64,000 nt of DNA from Catonia carolina (GCA_035578175.1 JAQMRL010000003.1:89630469-89694468), one strand, 5' to 3'; positions 1 through 10,910 are shown, counted from the first letter of the stretch. Notes: generated from the sequence alone by a model not told the origin. Program-made: numbers and translations.

Positions 1-839
1 TATAGAACGTACTGAACTATACTGTATTATATTTGTCAATACTGTACGTCCGGATCAAAACAAGATTTTGTTTCTTTTTAAAAATTTACCTGAATTTTAT
101 TTACTCGTATATTTATGATTGAATCCTTGAATGTTTATTTGTAATAGTTTTTTAGGATTTTTTTGGTCTTTTATAGTATTAAAAGACTTGGTTAAAATTC
201 ATCTAGTATAGTGTTAATTAGATAGTGTAAAAGGAACTATTTTCAGTGTAACTACCCAGATTGGGTGAAATCCAATTATAAGTTGCAGAGTGTTAGATTA
301 AAGTCCTAATTATAGTTTTTCCGGAATGATTAACTAACTATATTTTATCATGATTAGATTAACTAAACTAGTACGTAAAGGTCACAAACGTTTGTAGTGT
401 GAAGGGTTATGAAATCTGATATTAAACAAGTTCATGTTTGTGCAACCTTATATCCCTGTTCTATAAAAGGATTTAAAATTAGATTGAAATTGTTTCTGAT
501 GTAGTAATTATAAATTTTGAAGTGTCTTCTGGTATTTTCCTTTGGAAATGTCTGTTGTTTAGTGTACTTTTATTTTTTACCTTTGTGAATAAAAAATTTT
601 ATAAATTTGTTTATTTCCTACTACAGTGGCAATATTTGTAAACGGTAGCCTACACTACAATCACAGATAATTATAATCCTACAGATGCATAAGAACCGTT
701 ACAAAAGTATTTATACTAACTTAGAAAATGGTTAGGAACTTGGAGAATACAAATAAATGAAACCATATCAACAAATGTTATATACAGAATAAGAAAAGGC
801 AAACTGTACGGTAGTAAAGCTGCACACTATTCTTTTTAA
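1..839. other. intron, no feature seen
   Basis: AT-rich sequence upstream of the first recognisable exon (3619), so most simply part of an upstream intron of the same gene. I see no open frame with protein-like composition, no repeat family shared with the rest of the window and no RNA gene. Confidence 0.4.
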
Positions 840-2090
840 TTCCTAATGTGAGTACGTTGGAATTTGTTCAATTCTAAACAATAAGTAACCCCGTGACCCA
901 ATGACATGAGGATGATAAAATATATAACGTGTAAATGAAGTGGCCTTGTACGGACGCAGGCCGACCATTCCTGAGAAAGTATGGTTAATTGAACTCCAAC
1001 AATCGAAGCACACCAGTAACTAATGTTAGTATTCAAACCTGTATACGAGGTGTGGCTATTAAATAACGAGACTAACGTTGTAAAAAAATTTTATTTTTTA
1101 TTTTATACATAATCATTTATTGTCACCTTTAATATACACTCCTTCTCTATCCCTACAATGCTCCGTGCGAATTTTCCATTGTTGGAAACAGTGCTGAAAG
1201 TCATCTTCTGTCAGTTTCTTTAAGACACGTGCTGCTTTCTCTTTTACAGATTCCACAGACTCAGATCTTGACCCTTTTAATGCAGATTTCACCTTAAAGA
1301 ACAGGTAGAAGATAATAACATGTGATGAAACGAAGTTTTTTACTAATGATTCGGAAACGAAGCGCCAATCCATGCATTGGAAGAGCCAAACTTCACTGAG
1401 AGCCAAAAAAGCTCGAATGAGCAAGTCAAATTTTAAAGCAATGAATATTGTTTTTTTTTATATCCATGGGATTGTGTACCTTCACTAGGTTCCTGAAGGT
1501 CAAACAATTAATCAGTATTTCTACTTTGAGGTACTTTCTAAACTACGTCAAAGAGTAAGGAAAAAGCACCCCGAAATGCGGAAGGACAAATCATAGGTTC
1601 TCCACCACTACAATTCACCAGCTCATTCTCCGTTATCTGTCCAGAGGTTCCTAGCCAAGTACCGCATCTCAGTGTTAGAACATCCACCTTATTTACCAGA
1701 TCTTGCACCATGTGACTTCTACCTGTTCCCTAAGGTGAATCTGCATTAAAATGAACAAGGTTTGAGTCTGCGAAAGCTGTAAAAGAGAAAGCGGCACGTG
1801 TCCTGAAGGAGCTGACAGAAGATGACTTCCAGTACTGTTTCCAACAATGGAAACTTCACATGGAGCGTTGTAGGGATGGAGAAGGAGTGTATATTGAAGG
1901 TGACCATAAGTGATTACGTATAACATAAAATAAAAATTTTTGCAACGTCAGTCTCGTTATTTAATAGGCACACCTCGTATAAGTAAACCTTTTCTAGGTT
2001 TTGAACAACAGAATCTTTGTCCCTGAAAATCAGCTGTTAAAGAGCTGATTTTGGCTACGTTTCTACCACTAGATCAACTCTGTTGATTTC
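840..2090 (-). repeat. tRNA-derived SINE (family C), interrupted by a mariner
   Basis: The segments 840-1043 and 1980-2090 together read, on the minus strand, as one copy of the ~310-bp SINE also present at 7128-7445, 34703-35006 and 44186-44935. The right piece holds the 5' part (the CAGCTGTTTAACAGCTGATT-like core and the TTCAAA B-box region). The left piece holds the 3' part, with the shared ACCCAATGA..ATGAGGATGAT block. The break falls exactly at the TA where the mariner element 1044-1979 is inserted, so the SINE is the older insertion. Open frames in this stretch are just SINE sequence. Confidence 0.8.
1044..1979. mobile_element. mariner element with two inverted 3' halves
   Basis: The element is bounded by terminal inverted repeats starting TACGAGGTGTG, about 37 bp with 2 mismatches, and by TA on both sides (1042-1043 and 1980-1981). 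Two pieces of mariner transposase face outward. On the minus strand, about 1340 to 1113 encodes a C-terminus (TEDDFQHCFQQWKI, then CRDREGVYIKGDNK). On the plus strand, about 1490 to 1912 encodes a longer C-terminal part. The plus copy keeps the third-aspartate motif PDLAPCDFYLFP, but the second catalytic site reads HHYN where the family has HHDN, and it contains stops. The inverted homology runs well past the terminal repeats (at least 1044-1290 against 1735-1979). There is no 5' half of a mariner, so it cannot encode transposase. Confidence 0.85.
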
Positions 2091-3618
2091 AAAACTATAC
2101 AATGGCATCATTTTACATTGTAACACGGTCATATATCTAGGTCTACTCTTATATCGTTGCCTACATGGAATTCACCAAAAGCTAGTCAAAAACTAACATA
2201 TATATTTAACATAATCTGGTACGTACGCAATAAATTAGTTTTTGGACATCTCAACCTTTACGCTGTGAAACAAAAAGTTTTTGGATACAGTGGTAAAAAT
2301 AATAGATATTCTATACTATGAAAACGTACTAGCTATTAGTTTATTATAAGACAATAGTTTAACTCAAAATTCAAAGTTGAAACAATATTATTTTTTGGAC
2401 TTTTCTTTATAGATAGGTCTACTGTAATAAAGATTTTGTGCAACATTTGTATTTCACTTTATTTACCTTAATACATTCCGTAAATATGGAAGTTAAAAAT
2501 CGATAGATGTTTAACGTTCTTCATGTTTTCACTTTCTTTGCGCCGCAATAGTTATTTTTTGTTCAAAGAAAATTAACAAATTGTAATATAGCAGTGAGTA
2601 AGAAAATATTCTTCCCAATAAAGTTTTGAGAATGTTATGTTAGGATTTGATAAATTCCTTTAAACGCTCTTTTTAAGTACTTAAATAAATTTTTAACAAA
2701 TGTGGCGATTAATAAATAGGTAACGAATGAGTTTTTTGATTCCAAAAGCATGTTACGCTCTAGTTTCGTATCAATTCTTCGTCTTTAAAAATTTTTGGCT
2801 TGGGCAAAAATTTTTGGTTTACGAGCAATAGAAAAAAGTCATGTACATGGGAATAACATGAAAAGCCCATGTGAAGCAAGATGTGAGAATGACTTTTGTC
2901 CTTTAAAATTAGGGTATTTTCTATTGTATTTGCTAACCCGCTTGCACCTGATTTGCTGAGTCAACAACAAATAAAATAATAAGTTTTTGTTTTAATTTGT
3001 TAAGTTAAATAAATTTCTATTAGATTAATCTATTTCCTAACCACGTAAAATGCATATCATAACGGGAATAACATGACAAGTCCTTATAGACAGTTACAAA
3101 AATTTACCAAATATAATTATAATCAATAAATTTAAAATAAAATTTAAAAAAGTGTAAGTAATCAACATATGTGTTTATTGAACTTAATCATATAATTAAT
3201 AAGTAAGCCATTTTTAACGACTTTTTAATAGTCTTAGGAAGTTTAAAAACTTTCCCGAAAAATGAAAATAAATGACTTATCTATTTATTCCTGTGTTGTC
3301 TTCATATGTGAAAGGATATATATAAAATTACATATAATTAGGCCGCCATCTTTGATCTTTCATACTGAAAATAAATTTTATTTGAAAATGAGTCAATGAT
3401 CTAAAATGTGCTATTTATCAATTCTTTTAATATATTTCTATTTACGCTGTTATTTAATATTATTTATATTATTTGAAGCAATGTTAAAATTTGATTATAA
3501 AAAATTAATTTTAAATTGTAAATTTAAAAAAAGAATTTATGTCAATAGTGGTTGTAATTTATTTTTATTTTTTAGTTTCCTGTCTCTAATATTGTATTTA
3601 TCTTCGTGTTTGTTTCAG
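2091..3618. other. end of upstream intron
   Basis: AT-rich intron sequence running into the acceptor at 3617-3618. A T-rich tract (about 3565-3616) precedes the AG. Short open frames here (for example 3406-3627) are hydrophobic translations of AT-rich DNA and cross the splice site, so they are not genes. No transposon family was recognised. Confidence 0.5.
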
Positions 3619-3813
3619 CGGCAGTAAAACTAAAACTTACGCCATTCGTTGGAGCACTATTAGGAATGATTGGAGCATTAGTTTTAATTGTTTTTGCTGT
3701 CGCTTTGGCGCTTTATTTTAGGAGTAAAGAAAATACACCACCTCCTAACAAAAGACCGGCACCGAGCTTAGATTCTCTTGAAAAGAATCCCGACATTATA
3801 CCGCATTGTAATG
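3619..3813 (+). CDS. exon: transmembrane segment of an adhesion-type receptor
   Basis: Internal exon of 195 bases. The acceptor is TTTGTTTCAG before 3619 and the donor is GTAAGA at 3814. It starts with the last two bases of a split codon and ends with one carried base. The translation opens AVKLKLTPFVGALLG, followed by a strongly hydrophobic helix of about 22 residues (LLGMIGALVLIVFAVALAL). A stop-transfer YFRSK and a proline-rich cytoplasmic stretch ending SLEKNPDIIPHCN come next. One membrane span followed by a tail means a type I single-pass receptor whose ectodomain exons lie upstream of the window. The NPDIIP tail motif after the span recalls insect immunoglobulin-superfamily proteins of the Sidestep group, which act in axon guidance and synaptic matching. 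That assignment is from memory of the family and is not proven here; other Ig-type adhesion proteins remain possible. Confidence 0.75.
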
Positions 3814-5615
3814 GTAAGATATTCTTATTTAAATTAATTAATCTAGTGACAAAAACTTATTATGAATTAATTTAAGATTTATTAAACCTGGTTCTATTTA
3901 AGCTATTTATGTTTTTATGTTTAAGCATAAATAAATTTAAATTAGATTGCACGTATTAACTGGTATATTATAAAAGTTGTTTGTACAAAATTACAGTTAA
4001 AATGTCTGGTTTTATTTTTATTTATGTGTATTTAAAATGTATATTAATTACAAAATTTCCGTTTTTGTACAAATTGTACTCTTTATAACGATTTCCATCT
4101 TTCATATATATCTGATCTAGCTAAAACATTTTATACAATTTCCACACAAAATCTTAAGCACTTATAAATCCACTAATGCAGGCGATTGGAACGTTATACA
4201 TAATAGGTACTCATGTGAAGAGGCTCTAACGTCAATACGCACATGACTTTCTCACAGAAAACTCAATGTGGTATCTAAGATAATGATGGTATAGCTGTAT
4301 CAAGTGAAAACTGCGTTTAACATAAAATATGTAGGATCCTATTCACTGTTACCAAACATAAAAGATTGTAATGATTAGAGTAATATTTTATGAAAAAAGC
4401 TTCTGTCACATCATAGTATATTTAATTACTATCACGTTAGTAAAAGCTCACAACTTCTATCAAAGAACGTACGATCACAGAACTGAAGTTATTATTTTTC
4501 TTGAGTTTCAAAAGATGTAAAATTGTAATTTACGAAAAAAGTTGAAAACCATTTTTAAGGGGCATCTAAGTTACCATAATAACACTTTAATAATTAAGTT
4601 ATGGTTTTATTTATATTTCCTGATCCTGTAGAAATAAAGTAACTACACTTTTTTATTCAGATCAATTTAGAGTATATATTTATTCATAAAACAAATTTCT
4701 GAAAATTTTTGTACTTTTCAAGGTAGGCTTTCTATTAATATTTTATCTGTTCGTTTAATATGTGGAACTCTGGTCGTTCGGACAACTTTTTTTTTCAAAA
4801 AAAAGGCTATAAAAAGTTTTAGAGGATCATTAACTATACAACGGTTTATATAATTAAAATTCGTATATTACTAGTATAATAATGTATACAACTATTTTAC
4901 AGTTAATGAAAAACTGTACACAATTTCAAGCGATATGATTTGTAAATATTACACAATATAAATGTAAAAATTCGCACACGGTTAAATTTTCAATAATGCA
5001 GTTTGAATATAAATGCCCTTCAATAAAAATGTGATGTATACAAATGTCGTGTTGAAATGGTAACTAGAAATAACGAATTTTTGTATGGGCAGAAAAGGTC
5101 AAAAGGGTTCACCGTAGTGGTGGCAGGTGTGTTATATGTTTCTCTTGACTGTCTCACTTCTGTTGTTATAAGACAAAGACCGATGAGAAAATGTCTTCGG
5201 GCGACAAAAATCTATAAAAGATTGATGTAGGAAATTTGATTGATAGTGGGTAAAAGACCTTTTTCTCTTTTTATATAAATTGAAGGACGCGACTTTGTCC
5301 CTTTCTTTTATCAAACCTCAAAGAGATTATTTATTTGCAATATAAATTACTGGGATGAAAAAATATATAATTTAAAAGTCCGACAAATCTAATACGTGTC
5401 ACCGAAGAAAAGATATATTACCTAGAAAAAACATCTGGTAAAAGTAATTGTAGACCAAAGTAATAAATTTCTCTAATTAGGAAAATACATTTTTGCGTTT
5501 TGTCAACAAGAATGAATAATCAAATAGCTTGGCTGACAACAATAGTATTAACAAAGTTCGATAATTTCGGCTAAGGAAAAATCTGTGTTAAAGTACGCAT
5601 TCTTACGAAATCAAT

Positions 5616-5725
5616 TTTTCCGTGGTGCAATGGTTAGCTTGCAAAAGTTCCCGGATCAGATTCCCGGATAGGGTTTTGAAATTATTACTTGTTCAAACCT
5701 ACACTTCTAATGGGTTATGGGACAA
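5616..5725 (+). repeat. tRNA-derived SINE (family A), 5' part
   Basis: TGGTGCAATGG (5623-5633) fits the RNA polymerase III A-box consensus and GATTCCCGG (about 5659-5667) sits at the B-box position. After it comes the GGGTTTTGAAATTATTACTTG block seen in the copies at 16046 and 51529. It is not a tRNA gene: the cloverleaf arms do not pair convincingly and the sequence continues into SINE body. Confidence 0.6.
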
Positions 5726-5929
5726 TAAGAGGGGATTTTAATATTTCAACATATCAAGGTCCTAGGCGTAATCGAAATCATGATTTTTCGCTTTGCCGTC
5801 TGTCACTCAACCACTGTTCCACAGTGGTGTCTATATAATTTACATTAGTTTACGTGATGTTCCACGTTTGGTGGTTATTGTAATCACATATATATAAATA
5901 CTCGTCTGAAACTTACATATATATATTTT

Positions 5930-6087
5930 TAACGTCCGACTGTTATCCAATTACTGCTAATGCAGACGGTGAAGGATGAAATTATATTTTGTAACGTATG
6001 AAAATATGCCGTGCCTGAATGGGATTCGAATCCAAGACCACATGATGAGAGGCGAGCACGTTACCAACTACGCTAATGCGGCCGACA
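5930..6087 (-). repeat. tRNA-derived SINE, minus strand
   Basis: On the minus strand the head reads TAGCGTAGTTGGTAACG followed by a good B box, GGATTCGAATCCC (about 6024-6036). SINE body follows toward lower coordinates (GCATTAGCAGTAATTGGATA region). Close in layout to the other tRNA-headed repeats in this window. Confidence 0.6.
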
Positions 6088-6574
6088 TTAACTTATAGAA
6101 GATAAAGTTTGATTAATGAATAAGTCAGGTTACTTAGCTTGTTATTTATTCCAAACGTATAATTGATATAATTATTCTAGATTATATTTTATATATGTAA
6201 CTAAAGTATTACATTCCACGTTGATAACTTAAATTGATTAATCGAGGCCTTCATCCTTTCTTATTGAACAAAACACAACTTCACTGTGGTTCGACTTCGA
6301 GAGCTTAAGTCAACTTTAAAAAAATATTCTTTTTAGCCCATAAACCTTTTAAACAATGAAGATTCAAAGTACATAAATTGATATTAAATCAAGCAATCAG
6401 AAATGAAATAATTATCAAAAAAATTTACGAATAATTTATGAACAAACTTTTAAAACAAAATATAATTTAATTAAAAAATAAATCATTTAACGCTCACATA
6501 TGTATCACAACACTTATTATGTGTAATATTTATAAAAAAACTAACTAGCTGGACTTTGCGAATAAATTCGCACA

Positions 6575-6640
6575 ATAAATAACCCAACGAAGTTGCTAAT
6601 AACAGAGCCGTTGATACGACTTTAAATAAACCACAACAAA
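6575..6640 (+). repeat. SINE family A 3' tail
   Basis: Carries the shared 3' end of family A: GCTAATAAC followed shortly by GTTGATACGACTTTAAATAA. The same ending occurs at 8671-8690 and, more diverged, at 16170-16205 and 51640-51675. The 5' part of this copy is not recognisable. Confidence 0.55.
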
Positions 6641-6685
6641 ATTTATATAATTTTGGTAAACTTTACATCATATATTTAAAAACCC

Positions 6686-6765
6686 ACCGTGTCGGTCTAG
6701 TGGTAAAGTATAGGTAGGCCCACATAACAACCTGGATGTGCAACGTCATAGCTTAAGTATACTGC
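6686..6765 (+). repeat. tRNA-like SINE head, truncated
   Basis: Begins with a tRNA-like stretch, CGGTCTAGTGGTAAAG, typical of the 5' quarter of a tRNA-derived SINE, but no B box follows within the expected distance. Probably a truncated copy. Confidence 0.35.
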
Positions 6766-6829
6766 CATCAACAAAAACATTTATCGCAACTCGATGTACC
6801 CTTCCGTACACCGCTCTTCGCCAACCTAC

Positions 6830-6832
<3 letters not shown>

Positions 6833-6884
<52 letters not shown>
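6833..6884. repeat. (CT)n microsatellite
   Basis: About 26 uninterrupted CT units, followed by a short TATC repeat (6898-6914). The open frame translating this as a serine/leucine run is an artefact. Confidence 0.95.
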
Positions 6885-6888
<4 letters not shown>

Positions 6889-7127
6889 CTCTAACTATTT
6901 ATCTATCTATCTATTTCCAGGAATTGAAAAGATGCAATACGCACACTACGGACACACGTGCGTGTGATATATCACGAATATGTTGCACTCATGCTTTACT
7001 TTTGTAGTTGTTATACTTTTTTGGCGGAATGTGGTAGTAGCGGGGCAGTGACAATGTTTTCAGGAAACCATGAAACTGCGTCATAACATACCTCTACATC
7101 TTTCTTTCCCCTAGTTTGTAAAGGTTA

Positions 7128-7445
7128 TTCAGCCCGGTTGTTATACGGGCGTAGCTGTAGTCGCGGCTAGTCAGCTGTTTAACAGCTGATTGTCGAAGAC
7201 AAAAACAATGTGGTTCAAATCCTAGTAAAGGTAGTTACTTTTATAGGAATTTGAATAATAGACAGCTGTTACCAGTGTACTTTTATGGTTGGGATTCAAT
7301 TAACCATACTCTCTTAGGAATAGTCGGACTGAGTTTTCACAAGACACGCCTTATTTACACGTCATACATATTATCCTTATCTCATTGGTTCATGAATCAT
7401 GGATCTTGGCTATTCTTATTAATTGAAAAAATTGCAACGTAAATT
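7128..7445 (+). repeat. tRNA-derived SINE (family C), near full length
   Basis: Complete-looking copy. A B box GGTTCAAATCC (7212-7222) fits the pol III consensus. It is preceded by the palindromic CAGCTGTTTAACAGCTG core and followed by the ATTCAATTAACCATACTCTC and CATTGGTTCATG blocks shared with 34703-35006, 44752-44935 and the minus copy at 840-2090. The 63-residue frame inside it is SINE sequence, not a gene. Confidence 0.8.
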
Positions 7446-7867
7446 ACGTATTAGGGATTAAGAAAAGCCAAAACTCAAAATGTGGTTCATTGTTTTTAAA
7501 TAGAGATTCTGTTTCTGTTTATAGGTATACATAGTTCTACTGTACAGATTAAAATAAAAACATTGTTGTAAAGAGGATTCTGACTTTTGGGATTCAGCGA
7601 AAACCTGAAAATTAAAATTTTTCAAGTTCATAACGATTTTTCGAAGTGAAAATAAAACAATTGAATAAATGTTTTGATGGTGCTACTATTATGTTGCTAA
7701 ATTTCAATTTCTTTGGATGATTTGTTATGGTGATGGAAATAGTTAAACAGTTTACTTAGGTGCATATCTTATTTTGTGAATAACACCGAAACAAAATATC
7801 ACGAAATAAGGACCGAGTATTATTGTAATTGTAAAATTGACTATTAAGAATACATTTAATTCATGTA

Positions 7868-7982
7868 TTATGTAACGGTGGGTTTTAACTAGTGAAAATT
7901 TTCAGATCTTAGTAGGGAATTGAACCTTGGATTTCCACGTTATTGGCCAGTGCCAATACGCTATGAAGGTGGCGTAAAATAT
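7868..7982 (-). repeat. tRNA-derived SINE, minus strand
   Basis: On the minus strand GGTTCAATTCC (about 7918-7928) matches the pol III B box exactly. Before it is a tRNA-like head (TAGCGTATTGGCACTGG), and after it comes CTGAAAATTTTCAC, as in other copies ending the tRNA-like region. Confidence 0.6.
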
Positions 7983-8255
7983 ATTTTCTTTTATATGAAG
8001 AACTTACCAATTTTTTTTAATTTTGACTGTACTAAATTTCAAAATCTCTTATTTGAGAACGGATCGAATAAAATTAAAAAATAACAAAATGTTAATTTAG
8101 TGGATGATTCAGAGGAAAATTAGTTCTTTTTAATTTTATGTTGTAAAATATACATTTTGTGGCGTCTTGTTAAATTGAAATCTTTTTCGTGCTATTCTTT
8201 AAGAAAGCAGTAATGTAAGTGCAGTAAAATATAAAATTATGAAACTCTGTTGCAG

Positions 8256-8356
8256 AATATCAAGCGGCGGATGATAAGGATATTGAAAAACTTCTATCGT
8301 GTCCTAGTCCAAAACCTCCATCGCCTAAAGGATTTTTATCGCCAGAAAAGACTTTG
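8256..8356 (+). CDS. exon: cytoplasmic tail of the receptor
   Basis: A 101-base internal exon between TGTTGCAG and GTAAGT. With the base carried from 3813 it gives exactly 34 codons and ends in phase 0. It reads EYQAADDKDIEKLLSC, then a proline/serine stretch PSPKPPSPKGFLSPEKTL. Joined to the preceding exon the tail reads ..NPDIIPHCN-EYQAADD.., a plausible continuation with acidic and proline-rich composition. No domain is recognisable. The tyrosine and the SP/PSP motifs could be phosphorylation sites, and the cysteine in LLSCP could be lipid-modified; both are speculation. Confidence 0.75.
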
Positions 8357-8639
8357 GTAAGTTTATTATTGACTTTTCCTTTTCACTGCTCATTTTTAAT
8401 CTCTTTATTTTAAATAGTAGAGTATTTTTATTATCATTTTAAGTTCTGCCACTTTAATACTATTAGTTATTTCAAAGAAATATATTACTGATATATTGAT
8501 TTACTTTCATCGTAAATTGTCCTGTAAGAAAAACAACCATCTATCTACAGAATGTATTCTTGAGATTATTATTTATATCTTGTAAAAGATTTTGTTTGTT
8601 CTGTTGTTACCTCAAGAACAATCGGTATTAGTTTAACGA

Positions 8640-8691
8640 AACTTACTCTACTAAATAAATAAATAATTTTGTTGATACGACTTTAAATACT
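8640..8691 (+). repeat. SINE 3' tail, target of the LINE insertion
   Basis: GTTGATACGACTTTAAATA (8671-8689) is the same ending as at 6611-6629. The LINE 8692-10138 is inserted immediately after it, and the last 12 bases (8680-8691) are duplicated on the other side of the LINE. Confidence 0.6.
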
Positions 8692-10138
8692 CGTCGTCGT
8701 CGTCGACGTCTTCATGGATTAGGCTATTCAAGCCTGTTCCGGCGTCCATCTTTTCCTCGGCCTACCAATATTTCTCTTTCCGATTGGTTTATAGAGCAGC
8801 GCAGATCGAGGGAGGCGGTCTTGTGACATTCTTACAACATGATCTGACCAATTTTTCCTGTAGGTTCTCAATATGCTCAAGAGTGGCTGGGCATCACACT
8901 CTCTCCTTATCTCCTCATTTCGGATTCTATCCTCTCTTGTACAACCTTTCACCTGCCTCAGGAATCGCAATTCTGCTGCCTGAATTTTTGATTCTTGTTT
9001 CTTTGTAAGGACCCATGTCTCGCTTCCATAAGCCAATGCTGGGATCGCCATTACTTTACAAAATTTGAGCAGGGTGTTCTTTCTAGCTCTACTCCTGAGG
9101 GATCGGTTTATTGCCCCACATATCATGTTGAACCTCGATATTTTTTGTTGAGGATCCTGGTCATAATCATGCGTTATGTCACATCCCAAGTATTTAAAAT
9201 TTGACACTTGCTCCAAGATTTTGTTTTCGACTACTATTTTAGATCTTATAGGCCATTTTCCACGAAAAGCAATGACTTTTGTTTTTCCTGCTGCTATTTT
9301 CATATCAAAGTATTTGCTTATGAGGCCGAGCCTATGCATCGCAACTTGCAGCTTGTCCTCAGATTCCTGTATGATTACAGTGTCGTCAGCAAACATTAAA
9401 TGGTTCAGGTAAGTATTTCGGGTGAGAGAAATACCCTTGTCAACTTGGTGCTGCCACACAAACATAAGCTCGTTCACATAAATGTTGAACAAGGCAGGTG
9501 AAATTGGACATCCCTGTTTCACTCCCTTATTAGTCATTATTCTGTCCGTTAATTTTCCATCCTTCAGAGTAATCCTTATTGATGTTTTATTGTATAAATT
9601 TCCAATGTTGCTAATCAGATGTTTAGGGTATCCATACTTTGTCATTATGTTCCAGAGCAGCTCTCTATCCACATTATCGAAGGCTTTCTCCCAGTCAACG
9701 AATGCCATGTGGGTTTCACAATTGTGTTCTCTGCGTTTCGCAATAATCATTTTCAGTAAAAACACTGCATCAATGCAGGATCTTCCGTTCCTGAAACCCA
9801 TTTGATTTTCTTGTAGTAGAGATTCAGTAATAGCCTGCAATCTCCTTGCTAGGATCGAAGCATATAGTTTGTATGCTGTATCTAGAAGGCTTATTCCTCG
9901 ATAATTTCCTGGGTTTGATCGATCGCCTTTTTTAAATATTGAGATCACCTTCGACATCATCCACTCTTGTGGCACTGCATGATTTTTCCAGCAACTATTA
10001 AATAAATGCAATAACCGCAAGTGAAGTAGCACTCCTCCATATTTTAAAAGCTCCATATTTAGACCATTAAGTCCTGCTGCTTTCCGATTTTTAGAGGCCT
10101 TAATTGCTGCTTGTAGCTCTGTCATGTCAATTTGATCT
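8692..10138 (-). mobile_element. 5'-truncated non-LTR retrotransposon (LINE) with 12-bp target duplication
   Basis: Minus-strand LINE whose borders are set by a perfect 12-bp direct repeat, ACTTTAAATACT, at 8680-8691 and 10139-10150. The 3' end (low coordinates) is a (CGA)n-type tract (8692-8708), as in RTE-like LINEs that end in a short simple repeat rather than poly(A). The 5' end is cut just before the reverse transcriptase domain, so the endonuclease is missing. Its good reading frame and exact target duplication suggest a fairly recent insertion compared with other LINE pieces in the window. Confidence 0.88.
8728..10125 (-). pseudogene. reverse transcriptase ORF of the truncated LINE
   Basis: An open frame of 465 residues without an internal stop. 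It is the reverse transcriptase and C-terminal region of an endonuclease/RT polyprotein. Visible landmarks are VISIFKKGDRSNPGNYRGIS (about 60-79), GFRNGRSCIDAV (110-121), palm motif A AFVDWEKAFD (141-150, catalytic Asp144), GVKQGCPISPALFNIYV (201-217) and the active-site box FADD (245-248). FKYLG (about 310) follows, then ALAYGSETW and a C-terminal GRPRKRW. The frame stays open upstream of the first ATG to the insertion border, so that ATG is not the original start. Without endonuclease and 5' UTR this copy is a dead fragment, though the RT core looks intact. The clade resembles RTE-like insect LINEs; Jockey is less likely. Confidence 0.85.
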
Positions 10139-10394
10139 ACTTTAAATACTAAACAAATAAATCTTTATTGTCTCGTAAATTTTCTTTTTTGTAAAGTAGA
10201 CTACATCTTTACAAAAAACTAATAAATTTAAACTAAGAAAAGAATAAAAATTTAAACACTTTAAAACCTTTTTACCGAAATATTTTAATATTTTTCAAAA
10301 TAGGTCGGTGGATGAATTTTTTAAAATGTCAGTTAAGTCGGTTCTGTTACTTTTTTTAGTATTTGTGTCGTATAAACTACTAGCTAAAATTCCC

Positions 10395-10500
10395 GTTCTT
10401 AGAACGGTTTTCTTGGTGCGGTGTACAGTCTGTTAGTGTACCAAGTTCGATCCCTGTTAGGTCTGATATTTTTTAATCATTCATTGTTATCTATTCGTAC
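10395..10500 (+). repeat. tRNA-derived SINE head
   Basis: AAGTTCGATCCC (about 10443-10454) fits the B box and is followed by TGTTAGGTCTGA, the junction sequence also seen at 40545-40640 (ATCGGGTCTGA). The A-box region (CTTGGTGCGGTG) is partly degenerate. Confidence 0.55.
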
Positions 10501-10779
10501 CTCCTTTCATTGTCAGTATTTTTATTTATGACAAAACAAAATGGATCCAGGTGTTTTTAAATCAAGATACGCAGTGCCTTACTATTTTCAGAAGGGTAGT
10601 TAATTATTTTACATAAATACGGAAGTTTACTATTTATATAGAGCAATGGAAATTGATGTTTAGAAGTTTAACTCGCACAAATCTGTGTGTACTGTAACTG
10701 TAAGTAATTTAATTATTCGCTACAGAGCAATAAAAATTGAAATGACAGGTAAATCACAATTGGAACACTCCGCGATGGT

Positions 10780-10910
10780 TAATTACTAAGGTGACTGTTT
10801 TCCGCTTTTGACAATGTGACCGGGACGGGTGTGGCGTGTAAGGTTAGGTAGTGGTGGAAGGGGTAGGGTACAGAGCTTTGGAATGAATACCGGCGGCGCG
10901 TAGACCTATT
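10780..10910. other. GC-rich patch in AT-rich intron
   Basis: A short stretch (ACCGGGACGGGTGTGGCGTG, later CCGGCGGCGCGTAG) is clearly richer in G and C than its surroundings. No reading frame or known element was recognised; it may be an old transposon fragment. Confidence 0.35.

Larger units (their letters stand above)
3814..8255 (+). other. intron of the receptor gene (4.4 kb)
   Basis: Lies between donor GTAAGA (3814) and acceptor TGTTGCAG (ending 8255). It contains SINE pieces, a long (CT)n tract and otherwise AT-rich DNA. 3814-5615 holds nothing I recognise; the frame on the minus strand at 5132-5314 has no family resemblance. Confidence 0.7.

Noticed and set aside
836..1036. 66-residue open frame on the minus strand
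   Set aside because: It lies entirely in the 3' part of a SINE family C copy.
3406..3627. 73-residue open frame before the transmembrane exon
   Set aside because: AT-rich translation that crosses the splice acceptor; no conserved features.
5616..5700. tRNA gene
   Set aside because: A good A box is present, but acceptor and T arms do not pair and the sequence continues as SINE body shared with other copies.
6738..7007. 89-residue open frame
   Set aside because: Produced by the (CT)n microsatellite.
8784..9805. Plus-strand open frames over the LINE
   Set aside because: Shadows of the reverse transcriptase frame on the minus strand.
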